Shown piece by piece: positions 40,715 to 48,336 of a stretch of 64,000 nt of DNA (the stretch's first letter is position 1; each line of letters opens with the position of its first letter). This DNA comes from Candidatus Rokuibacteriota bacterium (lineage in GTDB: Bacteria; Methylomirabilota; Methylomirabilia; Rokubacteriales; CSP1-6). The stretch covers positions 41,416 through 105,415 of the forward strand of contig QHTE01000060.1 in NCBI GenBank assembly GCA_003220685.1, read 5' to 3'. Under the pieces are notes generated by a model. That model was not told where the DNA came from, searched no databases, and saw only the letters and a list, made by a program, of their open reading frames with translations. The position numbers were made by a program, and so were the translations under genes.

Positions 40715-41937
40715 TGCCGACGATCGCGATCGTCGGCGCCAGTCTCACGGGGTCCTCAGCCGCCGCGACCTTGCGCGAGGAGGGCTTCGACGGGCGGGTG
40801 CTGCTCATCGGGAGCGAGCCCCAACCCCCGTACGACCGTCCGCCGCTCTCCAAGAACTACCTGCGCGGCGGGATGCCGTTCGAGAAGACCTTGCTGCGGC
40901 CGCCCGACTTCTATCGAGAGCGCGAGATCGAGATGCGGCTCGGCACGACGGTGACGCGCGTCGACCCCGAGAAGCGTACCCTCGAGCTCCGGGGGGGCGA
41001 GCGGCTCGAATTCGATCAGCTCCTGATCGCCACGGGCGGAAGGAACCGCCGGTTTCCGATCCCCGGCCTCGATCTGCCGGGTGTGTACGACCTGCGAACG
41101 GTCGCCGACGCCGACCGCATCCGCGAGGCGAGCGCGGGCGGGGGTCGCGCCGTCGTCGTGGGCATGGGTTTCATCGGCGCCGAGGTCGCGGCGTCGATGC
41201 GCCAGTCGGGCCTCGAGGTCGTCGCGGTCGAGCCGTTCAAGACACCGCTCTACCGCGCGCTCGGCGAGGAGATCGGTCGGGTGGTCGAGGGCCTTCACCG
41301 CGATCAGGGCGTCGAGTTGGTCTTGAACGACGCGGTGACGGGGTTCGAGGGCGCGGGCCGAGTCGAGCGGGTAATCACTCGAAACGGCCGACGTATCGAG
41401 TGCAATCTGGCGGTGTTCGGGCTCGGCATCGAGCCCGCGACCGAGCTGGTCGCCGGGACCGCCGTTCGAATCGACAACGGCATCGTCGTCGACGACCAGT
41501 GCCGGACCAACGTACCCGGCGTCTTCGCCGCGGGCGACGTCGCCAATCACTATCACCCCGTGTGCGGCCGCCAGATGCGCGTCGAGCACTGGCAGAACGG
41601 CGTGAAGCAGGGGGCCGCGGCCGCGCGCAGCATGCTCGGCCGGGGCCAGTCGTACGACGAGGTCCACTGGTTCTGGTCGGATCAGTTCGACGCGAACATC
41701 CAGTACGCGGGCTTCCACGCCGACTGGGACCGCATCGTCGTGCGCGGCAGCCTGCCGGAGCGCAAGTTCCTCGCCTTCTACCTGGCCGGCGGCCGGGTGG
41801 AGTCGGTCGTCGCCATCAATCAGGGGCGGGATCTGCGTCGGACCTTGCCGATCATCAGGGCGCGCGTGGCGATCGATCCGGCGCGCCTCGCGGACCCGAC
41901 CGTCGACCTGAGAACGCTCGCGCCGGCGAGCGCGTAG
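40714..41937 (+). CDS. FAD-dependent ferredoxin reductase
   Basis: A 407-residue two-dinucleotide-binding flavoprotein of the ferredoxin/rubredoxin reductase family. The FAD-binding motif IVGASLTGSSAAATLR is at the N terminus, PYDRPPLSKNYL follows, the NAD-binding VVGMGFIGAEVAASMR is near the middle, and the second FAD motif is NVPGVFAAGDVANH. The C-terminal reductase domain (WFWSDQFDANIQYAG) is present. It would transfer electrons from NAD(P)H to the Rieske protein encoded just before, with which it shares a TGATG junction. It follows the classic arrangement for a Rieske oxygenase electron chain. Confidence 0.9.
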   Translation: MPTIAIVGASLTGSSAAATLREEGFDGRVLLIGSEPQPPYDRPPLSKNYLRGGMPFEKTLLRPPDFYREREIEMRLGTTVTRVDPEKRTLELRGGERLEFDQLLIATGGRNRRFPIPGLDLPGVYDLRTVADADRIREASAGGGRAVVVGMGFIGAEVAASMRQSGLEVVAVEPFKTPLYRALGEEIGRVVEGLHRDQGVELVLNDAVTGFEGAGRVERVITRNGRRIECNLAVFGLGIEPATELVAGTAVRIDNGIVVDDQCRTNVPGVFAAGDVANHYHPVCGRQMRVEHWQNGVKQGAAAARSMLGRGQSYDEVHWFWSDQFDANIQYAGFHADWDRIVVRGSLPERKFLAFYLAGGRVESVVAINQGRDLRRTLPIIRARVAIDPARLADPTVDLRTLAPASA

Positions 41938-41986
41938 GCGGCGTGGGAACGATCGGGCGCGACGCGTCCACCCGGAGGAGTCCCGA

Positions 41987-43132
41987 ATGATCAAGCGCTT
42001 TTCGACGCTCTACATCGGCCACATCGAGCTGGAGAACTGCGGGCACGCCGGGACGCCGGCCGACGATCGCCGCTACCCGAACGAGCGGGTGATCGAGGCG
42101 TTCGACACGACGCTCGAGCTTGCCCAGACGATGGACGACCTCGGCTACGAAGCGCTCTGGCTGGCCGAGCACCACTTCCAGCACGAGGGCTACGAGTGCA
42201 TCCCGAACATCCCGCTCCTGGCCGTCCACATCGCGAACCACACGCGGCGGCTCAGGATCGGCTGCGGGTTCAACATCACGCCCACCTGGCATCCGATTCG
42301 CCTGGCGGAGGACTACGCCACCGCCGACATCCTGACGGGCGGCCGCCTGATCTTTGGCGTCGGCCGCGGGTATCACACGCGGGAGGTCGAGAGCTTCGGC
42401 AATCCCATGCTCGACGGCGAGGCCAACCGCGAGCTGTTCGAGGAGCAGGTCGAGATCATCCTCAAGGCGTTCAGCCAGCCGTCCTTCTCGTACCGCGGCA
42501 AGTACTACACGATCCCGCCGGCGGTCGCGTACCGAGGCTACGAGCTGAAGGAGCTCACGCTCGTGCCGCGGCCGGTGCATCTGCCGGTCGAGATCTGGCA
42601 GCCCATCGTCAGCGGCAGCGCGCGTGGGCTCGCGTTCATGCTCAAGCACGGGATCAAGGGCGTCGTCTCGGCCACCGCCGAGCAGTTCGTCGACCGGTGG
42701 TTCCGCGACTATCAGAGCGCGGCGCGCGCCCACGGCCGCGAGCTGCAGCTGGGCCAGGATCTGATCCTGGGCTTTCGCATGAGCATCGACGATACCCAGG
42801 AGATCGCGGTCGACAAGGCGCGGCCGTACTTCGAGGAGCACGCGAAGTTCATGGGCCCGCTCGGCATGCTCCGCTACAGCGAGGAGCACGTGAAGGCGGT
42901 CGCGGAGCGCCGGGCTCAGTCGCCCACGGCCGCGACGATCGAGAACGGCGTGCAGAACCGCACCTGGCTCTGCGGTCCCGCCGAGGAGTTCATCGGCTAC
43001 CTGAAGGAAGTGGAAGGGCGGTACCCCGGGCTCGAGCACGTGATGGTCTCGTGCCCCCTCGGGACGCCGAAGAAGATCATGAAGGAGAACCTCACGCGCT
43101 TCGCGCGCGAGGTGATGCCGGCGTTCAGGTAG
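41987..43132 (+). CDS. LLM-class flavin-dependent monooxygenase
   Basis: A 381-residue luciferase-like TIM-barrel protein with stretches YEALWLAEHHFQHEGY, TRRLRIGCGFNITPTWHPI and LTGGRLIFGVGRGYHTREVE that mark the bacterial luciferase alpha-like group. Alkanal, sulfonate, nitrilotriacetate and dibenzothiophene monooxygenases belong to this group. GGAGGAG precedes the ATG. It is 50 bp after the ferredoxin reductase on the same strand, so co-transcription with the Rieske system is possible. These flavin monooxygenases usually use a separate flavin reductase, so the link to the Rieske pair is not certain. Confidence 0.87.
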   Translation: MIKRFSTLYIGHIELENCGHAGTPADDRRYPNERVIEAFDTTLELAQTMDDLGYEALWLAEHHFQHEGYECIPNIPLLAVHIANHTRRLRIGCGFNITPTWHPIRLAEDYATADILTGGRLIFGVGRGYHTREVESFGNPMLDGEANRELFEEQVEIILKAFSQPSFSYRGKYYTIPPAVAYRGYELKELTLVPRPVHLPVEIWQPIVSGSARGLAFMLKHGIKGVVSATAEQFVDRWFRDYQSAARAHGRELQLGQDLILGFRMSIDDTQEIAVDKARPYFEEHAKFMGPLGMLRYSEEHVKAVAERRAQSPTAATIENGVQNRTWLCGPAEEFIGYLKEVEGRYPGLEHVMVSCPLGTPKKIMKENLTRFAREVMPAFR

Positions 43133-43157
43133 CCGTCTGCCGCCGCCGGCGCCGGCG

Positions 43158-43481
43158 CTACTGCTGCGCCTGCGGCGGAACTTTGACCCACGCCTCGGAA
43201 CAAGACTGCACGCTCGGGTAGTAGGCCCTCGAGCTGGGACAGAAATACCAGTAGCCCTGCGGCGACTCCTGCTCGGCGTAGACCGGCGCGGACTCGATGA
43301 CCGCGGCCGGCGTGACGAAGACCGCGGCCGGTGCCGGCGCGACCACGACGGGCGGAGGCGCGACCACCCAGAACCCCGGGCCCCACCAGCCTCGATGCCA
43401 CCACGCGTAACTCGGCGCCACGGCAATGAAGAGCGAGCCGACCACGACAACGGCCACGATCGCTGCCTTCTTCGTCGCCAT
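43158..43481 (-). CDS. Small secreted protein with a YWYFC motif
   Basis: A 107-residue protein with a signal peptide (IVAVVVVGSLFIAVAPSYA). The mature N-terminal part is Trp- and Pro/Ala-rich (WWHRGWWGPGFW, then VVAPAPAAV), followed by GYWYFCPSSRAYYPSVQSC ending in W-V. That last pattern, with two Cys about 14 residues apart, is a recurrent motif in small exported proteins of Proteobacteria. Its function is unknown. It lies convergently between the LLM gene and upstream of the solute-binding protein gene on the other strand. Confidence 0.72.
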   Translation of the reverse strand: MATKKAAIVAVVVVGSLFIAVAPSYAWWHRGWWGPGFWVVAPPPVVVAPAPAAVFVTPAAVIESAPVYAEQESPQGYWYFCPSSRAYYPSVQSCSEAWVKVPPQAQQ

Positions 43482-43541
43482 GAGCCTTGGACGAATCCCG
43501 CCCCTCCTTGTTTACCCGGCGTTTATCCGGCCCGGGGGCCA

Positions 43542-43570
43542 TTGACTGGCGCGTCGTCTGGCGCTAAGGT
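43542..43570 (+). promoter_or_regulatory. Sigma-70 promoter of the solute-binding protein gene
   Basis: TTGACT at 43542-43547 and TAAGGT at 43565-43570 are 17 bp apart. The ATG is at 43614, with GGAGGGG as ribosome binding site. Confidence 0.5.
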
Positions 43571-43613
43571 CCCGCCAAACCGGCCTGACCGCGCCCTCGC
43601 GACGGAGGGGAAG

Positions 43614-45164
43614 ATGAGTCTCTCACGGTACCCACTGGCGGCCGCCGCCGGCTTGCTGTCGATCCTGGTCGCGTTCGGTCCCTTCAGCGCGCGCGCAGCC
43701 GCGCAGGCGAAGCCCGAAGGCGAGATGCGCTGGGCGATCTACGTGACCCTGGCCCCGCAGTGGTTCGATCCCGCCGAGGTCCAGGGGCAGATCAATTCGT
43801 TCTGGGTGCTGTACGCGATGCACGACGCGCTCGTGAAGCCGATGCCCGGCAACCTCATGACGCCGAGCCTCGCCGAGTCGTGGACGGTGAGCGCCGACCA
43901 GCGCGTGTACGAGTTCAAGCTGCGCGAAGGGCTCAAGTTCCACAACGGCGATCTCTTCACCGCCGAGGACGTGAAGTTCAGCTTCCACAGGACGAAGGGC
44001 ACCCGGATCCTCAAGGAGAAGGTGCGCGAGATCACCGTGGTCGATTCCTATCGCGTGCGCTTCGCGCTCCACGAGCCCTTCCCGGACTTCATGGCGTTCT
44101 ACGGGACCTTGACGACCGGCGCCGGCTGGATCGTGCCGAAAAAGTACGTCGAGAAGGTGGGCGACGAAGGGTTCAAGAAGCATCCGATCGGGCTGGGGCC
44201 CTACCGGTTCGTCAGCCACACGGTCGGCGTCGAGCTGATCATGGAAGCCAACGAGGCGTACTGGCGCAAGGTCCCTTCGGTCAAGCGCCTCGTCTTCAAG
44301 GTGGTCCCGGAGCCCACCACGCGGGCGGCGATGCTGAAGCGGGGCGAGGTCGACGTCGCCTACATGCTCGACGCGCCGCAGGCGCTGGAGCTCCAGCGCG
44401 ATCCCGCGCTGCGGCTCGCGTTCTCCGGAGGCATCGGGATCGCGGCGCTCGATTTTCTCGACATGTGGGACCCGAAGTCGCCCTGGGCGGACCGGCGCGT
44501 GCGCCTGGCCGCCAGCCTGGCGCTCGACCGGCGGGCGATGAGCGAGATGGAAACGCTCGGCGCGTCGAAGCCCACCGGCAGCATCATCCCGCGCACGTTC
44601 GAGTTCGCGCTGCCGATCGAGCCCTCACCCTACGACCCCGTGAAGGCCAAGCAGCTGCTGGCCGAGGCCGGCTACCCCAACGGCTTCGACGCGGGCGAGC
44701 TGCACGTGACGCCGCCGTTCTTCTCGCGCGGCGAAGCGGTCATGAACTATCTCGGCGCCCTCGGGATCAAGCTGCGGATGCGACCGATGGAGCGCGCCGC
44801 CTTCTTCGCGGCGTGGGGCGCCAAGAAGCTCAAGGGCGTGTGCGTCTGCGGCAGCGGCCTCTACGGCAACGCCGCCACACGGATGTCGGAGATCGTGCCG
44901 AGCGACGGCACCTACGCGTACGGCGGCTATCCCGACATCGACGCGCTCTACAAGCAGCAGGCGGTGGAGACGGACCGCAAGAAGCGCGAAGCCCTGCTGT
45001 TCCAGATCCAGCAGACGCTCCACGAGCGCGTGCGGTTCGCGCCCATCTTCGAGTTCTACTGGCCGAGCGGGATCGGGCCGCGCGTCGAGGAGCCAGCGCT
45101 GATGCTCATCAATCCCTATCCGTGGTCGGCGCCGCTCGAGGAGGTACGGCTCAAGAGGAAGTAG
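43614..45164 (+). CDS. ABC transporter solute-binding protein (SBP_bac_5, peptide/nickel type)
   Basis: A 516-residue periplasmic binding protein of the DppA/OppA cluster. A Sec signal peptide (hydrophobic AAAGLLSILVAFGPF, ending ARAAAQA) is followed by WAIYVTLAPQWFDPAEVQ and the family segment LAESWTVSADQRVYEFKLREGLKFHNGD near residues 85-115. Also typical are YPNGFDAGELHVTP and QIQQTLHERVRFAPIF. It binds a peptide, opine, metal chelate or sugar; the ligand is not evident. No permease or ATPase genes are nearby, so it is an orphan binding protein in this window. Its stop overlaps the end of the convergent kinase gene by 14 bases. Confidence 0.88.
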   Translation: MSLSRYPLAAAAGLLSILVAFGPFSARAAAQAKPEGEMRWAIYVTLAPQWFDPAEVQGQINSFWVLYAMHDALVKPMPGNLMTPSLAESWTVSADQRVYEFKLREGLKFHNGDLFTAEDVKFSFHRTKGTRILKEKVREITVVDSYRVRFALHEPFPDFMAFYGTLTTGAGWIVPKKYVEKVGDEGFKKHPIGLGPYRFVSHTVGVELIMEANEAYWRKVPSVKRLVFKVVPEPTTRAAMLKRGEVDVAYMLDAPQALELQRDPALRLAFSGGIGIAALDFLDMWDPKSPWADRRVRLAASLALDRRAMSEMETLGASKPTGSIIPRTFEFALPIEPSPYDPVKAKQLLAEAGYPNGFDAGELHVTPPFFSRGEAVMNYLGALGIKLRMRPMERAAFFAAWGAKKLKGVCVCGSGLYGNAATRMSEIVPSDGTYAYGGYPDIDALYKQQAVETDRKKREALLFQIQQTLHERVRFAPIFEFYWPSGIGPRVEEPALMLINPYPWSAPLEEVRLKRK

Positions 45165-46584
45165 TGGACTCGAGATCGCGCTCGTGCAGGCGCGAGGCGC
45201 GCGGCAAGTGCACCCTGAACGTCGCGCCCTCCTGGTCGGACCCGTTCAAGGAAATGCGCCCGCCCTGCCGCTGCACGAGCACGCGCGAGATGGCCAGCCC
45301 GAGCCCGACGCCGGGGGCGCCGGTCGAGCGTGACGCCCTGCCGCGATAGAAGGGCTGAAAGACTCGCTCGGCTTCCTCCGGCGACACTCCGGGGCCCGCA
45401 TCGGACACGGCAATGACCGCTTCATCGTCGGCCGAGGTGACGGCGACCCGGACCTGGCCGCCGGCCGGCGAGAACTTCACGGCGTTGTCCAGGATGTTGG
45501 TCAGGGCCACCTTCGTCGCGACCGGCGCCGCGTTCACCAGCAGGTCCGGGAGCGGATCGGCGACGACCGTCACCCCCTGCTGCTGAGCCCGCGGCCGCAC
45601 CGCGAACAGGGCGGCCTCGACGAGATCGGTCACCGAGATCGGCTCCGGGAGCTCCTGCTCCTCGTTGGTGTCGATGCGCGCCAGCTCGAGCAGCTCCTCG
45701 ATCATGCTCTGCACCCGCTCCACCTCGTCGAGGCACGAGCGCAGCGTCTCCTCGTACTCCGCCACCGCGCGCGGCCGGCGCAGCGCCACCTCCAGCTCGG
45801 CGCGCAGGCGTGACAGCGGCGAGCGCAGCTCGTGCGAGGCGTCGGCGGAGAACATGCGCCGGACCGCGAAGCTCCGCTCGAGGCGCCCGAGCATGTCGTT
45901 CAGCGTCTCAACGAGGCGGCCGATCTCGTCGGCCGTGCCGGGATGCGGCAGGCGGTCGGCGAGATTGGCCTCGCCGATGCGGTGGGCGCGCCTCACCATC
46001 TGATCGATCGGACGGAGCGCGTTGCGCGCGAGCAGGACGCCGGTGAGGCCGATCACGACGAGAATCACGACGGACATGCTCAGGAAGAGCCAGCGTCCGA
46101 CTCGCGTCGCCAAGTACGCGTCGTCGAGCGACATCGCGATTTGGATGGCGTAGCGACCGCCGCCGACGTCCACCGGCAGCGAGACCATCCGGATCGGCTC
46201 GGCGAAATCGGTGACGGTGCCGAACACCGTTTCGCCGTTGCGCAGGCGCGCGAGCAGCTCGGGCGACGCCGGCAGGCGCGCCGAGCCGAGGGTCGCGCTT
46301 CGCGCGGCGACGCGGCCGTCCAGATCCGTGATCTGGACCAGCTTGTCCAGGCGGACGAACGACGGCGGGCCCGGCGTGATCTCTAAAATTCGCAGCGGCA
46401 TGGCGGGGTTTTCCGCGAGCGCGGCCGCTTCCGTGTTGGCGAGGGCGAGGATCTCCTCGTCGACGCGCCCCAGGATTACCCGGCGGAGCGCCCAGTCGGC
46501 GCCGAACGCCGCGCTCGCCAGCATCACCGCCAGCACCACCACGTGCCCGACCCACAGGCGGGTCCTGAAGCTGAGCGGTCTCAT
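45151..46584 (-). CDS. Sensor histidine kinase (OmpR-type partner)
   Basis: A 477-residue membrane kinase with two transmembrane helices (about 10-30 and 165-190) flanking a ~130-residue periplasmic sensor domain. A HAMP domain (RPIDQMVRRAHRIGEANL) leads to the HisKA H-box DASHELRSPLSRL, then HATPase_c with NILDNAVKFSP, DAGPGVSPEEAERVFQPF and GVGLGLAISR. The start ATG 46584 overlaps the last four bases of the response-regulator gene, so the two are co-translated. It is a CusS/MprB-like architecture, generally sensing envelope or metal stress, though the signal here is unknown. Confidence 0.9.
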   Translation of the reverse strand: MRPLSFRTRLWVGHVVVLAVMLASAAFGADWALRRVILGRVDEEILALANTEAAALAENPAMPLRILEITPGPPSFVRLDKLVQITDLDGRVAARSATLGSARLPASPELLARLRNGETVFGTVTDFAEPIRMVSLPVDVGGGRYAIQIAMSLDDAYLATRVGRWLFLSMSVVILVVIGLTGVLLARNALRPIDQMVRRAHRIGEANLADRLPHPGTADEIGRLVETLNDMLGRLERSFAVRRMFSADASHELRSPLSRLRAELEVALRRPRAVAEYEETLRSCLDEVERVQSMIEELLELARIDTNEEQELPEPISVTDLVEAALFAVRPRAQQQGVTVVADPLPDLLVNAAPVATKVALTNILDNAVKFSPAGGQVRVAVTSADDEAVIAVSDAGPGVSPEEAERVFQPFYRGRASRSTGAPGVGLGLAISRVLVQRQGGRISLNGSDQEGATFRVHLPRASRLHERDLESTTSS

Positions 46585-47267
46585 GCGTCGCTCGGGTCGG
46601 CGAGCCCCAGCCGGTAGCCGAAGCCGCGGACGGTGTGGATCAGCGCCGGGCCCGGTCCGTGATCGATCTTCTTCCGGAGATGGCTCACGTGCACGTCGAC
46701 GAGATTGTCGAGCACCTCGGACGCCTCGTCCCACACGCGCTCGACCAGGCGCGTCCGGCTCACCGTCTCGCCGGCGTTCTGCATCAGCACCTCGAGGATC
46801 GTGTACTCCTTCGAGGTCAGCCCGATGCGCGCACCCCCGCGAGTCACGCGCCGATTGGCCGGGTCGAGCGTCAGATCGGTCACGCGGAGCACGGCCGGCC
46901 TGGCCAGACGCGACCGGCGGAGCAGGGCCCTGATCCGCGCCAGGAGCTCGGCGAACGCGAACGGCTTCGTGAGGTAGTCGTCGACGCCGGTGGTCAGGCC
47001 GTTGACCCGATCGGAGAGGCTCCCGCGCGCGGTGAGCATGAGGATCGGCGTGGAGATGTCGCGTGCCCGCAGCGCCTGGCACACGGCGAGCCCGTCCTTG
47101 CCGGGCAGGAGCCAGTCGAGCACGATCACGTCGTACTCGTTCACGGCGGCCTGCTCCTCGCCGGCCTCGCCGGTCGGGGCGACGTCGACGACGAACCCTT
47201 CCTCCTGGAACCCCTTCGCGAGGAGCTTCGCCGCCTTCCGGTCGTCCTCGATCAAAAGAACCCGCAT
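46581..47267 (-). CDS. OmpR/PhoB-family response regulator
   Basis: A 228-residue transcription regulator. The receiver begins MRVLLIEDD, with phospho-acceptor in VIVLDWLLPGKDG near residue 51, Thr in MLTAR and Lys in LTKPFAF. A linker leads to a winged-helix DNA-binding domain (GLTSKEYTILEVLMQNAGETVSRTRL truncated here, then VDVHVSHLRKKID and VRGFGYRL). Start ATG 47267 gives the usual OmpR N terminus and has GGGGCAG upstream; an in-frame ATG at 47276 is also possible. It pairs with the kinase overlapping its 3' end. A TGAA-N6-TTCA box in its own promoter suggests autoregulation. Confidence 0.92.
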   Translation of the reverse strand: MRVLLIEDDRKAAKLLAKGFQEEGFVVDVAPTGEAGEEQAAVNEYDVIVLDWLLPGKDGLAVCQALRARDISTPILMLTARGSLSDRVNGLTTGVDDYLTKPFAFAELLARIRALLRRSRLARPAVLRVTDLTLDPANRRVTRGGARIGLTSKEYTILEVLMQNAGETVSRTRLVERVWDEASEVLDNLVDVHVSHLRKKIDHGPGPALIHTVRGFGYRLGLADPSDA

Positions 47268-47305
47268 CTGCCCCATCCTAGCGAAGCGCGGAGCCTTCGG
47301 CACGA

Positions 47306-47322
47306 CATGAACAAAAATTCAG
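47306..47322 (-). promoter_or_regulatory. Putative OmpR-type binding box before the two-component system
   Basis: Minus-strand sequence CTGAATTTTTGTTCATG contains the inverted repeat TGAA-N6-TTCA. A 14-of-17 match (CTGAATTTTGCTTCACG) lies upstream of the porin gene at 48009-48025. Confidence 0.4.
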
Positions 47323-47369
47323 GTTCCGCACGAATCTATACGGCGAGCGCGCGACGGCGCCCGGCGACC

Positions 47370-47963
47370 CTAGCCGACCACCTTACTCCACCGATCGGGG
47401 TCGCGGCGGGCGAGAAACGCGAACGCGTGCTTGGGGTCCGAGGCGACCTCTTCCATGATCGCCCTCAACGCGGCGAGGGTCGCGTACGTCACGGCCTCGG
47501 CGAACGACCGCTGAAAGACCAGATACGCCTCGTGGTCCTTGCGACGGAGCCAGCTCTTCAGCGTGTTCGGCGTCACGCCGCCGGCCGCTGCGCAGACGGG
47601 GATGCTCGCGCCGGTGCACGCCATCGCGATGACCTTCTGCGCCCGAACGCTCGTCAGCGCCGCCGGCCGCCCGCGACCATCCTGCGGGATCGTGGGCAGG
47701 ACGATGGGGCCGGGCTCGGTCAGCTCCAGGGGGAAATGGACCGATGACGACGAGGAGGCGCCCGTGTCGCGGTCGGACGTCGCGGTTGCCCGAGCGCGCG
47801 CGCCGTTCAGCCCGACCGGGCCGGGCCGCCGCGCCGGCGAGGCCCGGCGGTTCTTCTCGAGCACCTCGATGAAGTCGCCGAGGCTCATGGACAAGGTGAC
47901 CGCGCACGGGGTTTTGGTGAGCCGCTCCGGCCAGCTCGCGCACACCGGCGGTCGATCGCGCAT
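47370..47963 (-). CDS. Helix-turn-helix protein resembling phage terminase small subunits
   Basis: A protein of up to 197 residues with a disordered N-terminal half and a C-terminal DNA-binding module. GASIPVCAAAGGVTPNTLKSW is a helix-turn-helix followed by ALRAIMEEVASDPKHAFAFLARRDPDRWSK. This layout, HTH plus a 'heavy-residue' tail with RxxPxRW, occurs in terminase-small-subunit-like and related transposition proteins. No other phage genes are nearby, so it may be a domesticated regulator. The start is uncertain: ATG 47963 or ATG 47888; neither has a good ribosome binding site. Confidence 0.62.
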   Translation of the reverse strand: MRDRPPVCASWPERLTKTPCAVTLSMSLGDFIEVLEKNRRASPARRPGPVGLNGARARATATSDRDTGASSSSSVHFPLELTEPGPIVLPTIPQDGRGRPAALTSVRAQKVIAMACTGASIPVCAAAGGVTPNTLKSWLRRKDHEAYLVFQRSFAEAVTYATLAALRAIMEEVASDPKHAFAFLARRDPDRWSKVVG

Positions 47964-47986
47964 AGCCGCATCTTAGGCGGTCTCGG

Positions 47987-48025
47987 CTGAAGCTCTCCTG
48001 AAGTCGCGCTGAATTTTGCTTCACG
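47987..48025 (+). promoter_or_regulatory. Tandem 11-bp-spaced CTGAA repeats, putative OmpR/PhoB-type operator
   Basis: CTGAAG (47987), CTGAAG (47998) and CTGAAT (48009) repeat with an exact 11-bp period, the spacing used by dimers of OmpR/PhoB regulators. The last repeat is part of CTGAATTTTGCTTCACG. The site is upstream of the porin gene and about 0.7 kb from the two-component system. Confidence 0.45.
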
Positions 48026-48143
48026 CGGAGGAGTCGCTCATGCGCGAGCGCCATACTGAACAAATATTAATCTTAAATTCACGAGTTCTTCAGGCTCGGC
48101 TCGCTAGACTCCTCGCAGTATCTCCACGGGCTTGGAGGTCGCG

Positions 48144-48254
48144 GTGCTCCTTCCCGTCTCCGACCGACTCAAACAGATCCTCGGGACGTCGCCCGCCGCG
48201 GGAATCGGCGGAGGCGACGCGCATGCCCTCGCGCGGGATCGCTTGGATGCGTGA
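48144..48254 (+). CDS. Candidate small protein of 36 residues
   Basis: A GTG start at 48144 follows GGAGG by exactly five bases, an excellent ribosome binding site. The frame encodes LLPVSDRLKQILGTSPAAG and ends at 48254 with ARDRLDA. It lies in the leader region of the porin gene. Codon use looks like that of real genes (G/C at third positions), but in DNA this GC-rich that is weak evidence. It may be a leader peptide, a small protein or chance. Confidence 0.35.
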   Translation: MLLPVSDRLKQILGTSPAAGIGGGDAHALARDRLDA

Positions 48255-48336
48255 TCGTCAGGGAGTTGTTGGTGATGTCGGCGTTGAGTGCTGGCGCGGG
48301 ATTCGATGCTTCTCACCACCACTTGAGGAGGCGGTC

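Larger units (their letters stand above)
47964..48336. other. 373-bp intergenic region upstream of the porin gene
   Basis: This stretch contains three CTGAA direct repeats (47987, 47998, 48009), an A/T-rich block at about 48057-48088 that stands out in this GC-rich genome and may hold the porin promoter, and a candidate 36-codon ORF at 48144-48254. No terminator or RNA gene could be supported. Confidence 0.5.

Noticed and set aside
48016..48336. In-frame extension of the porin gene
   Set aside because: It has no signal peptide and would bury the true one inside; GAGGAGG precedes the ATG at 48337.
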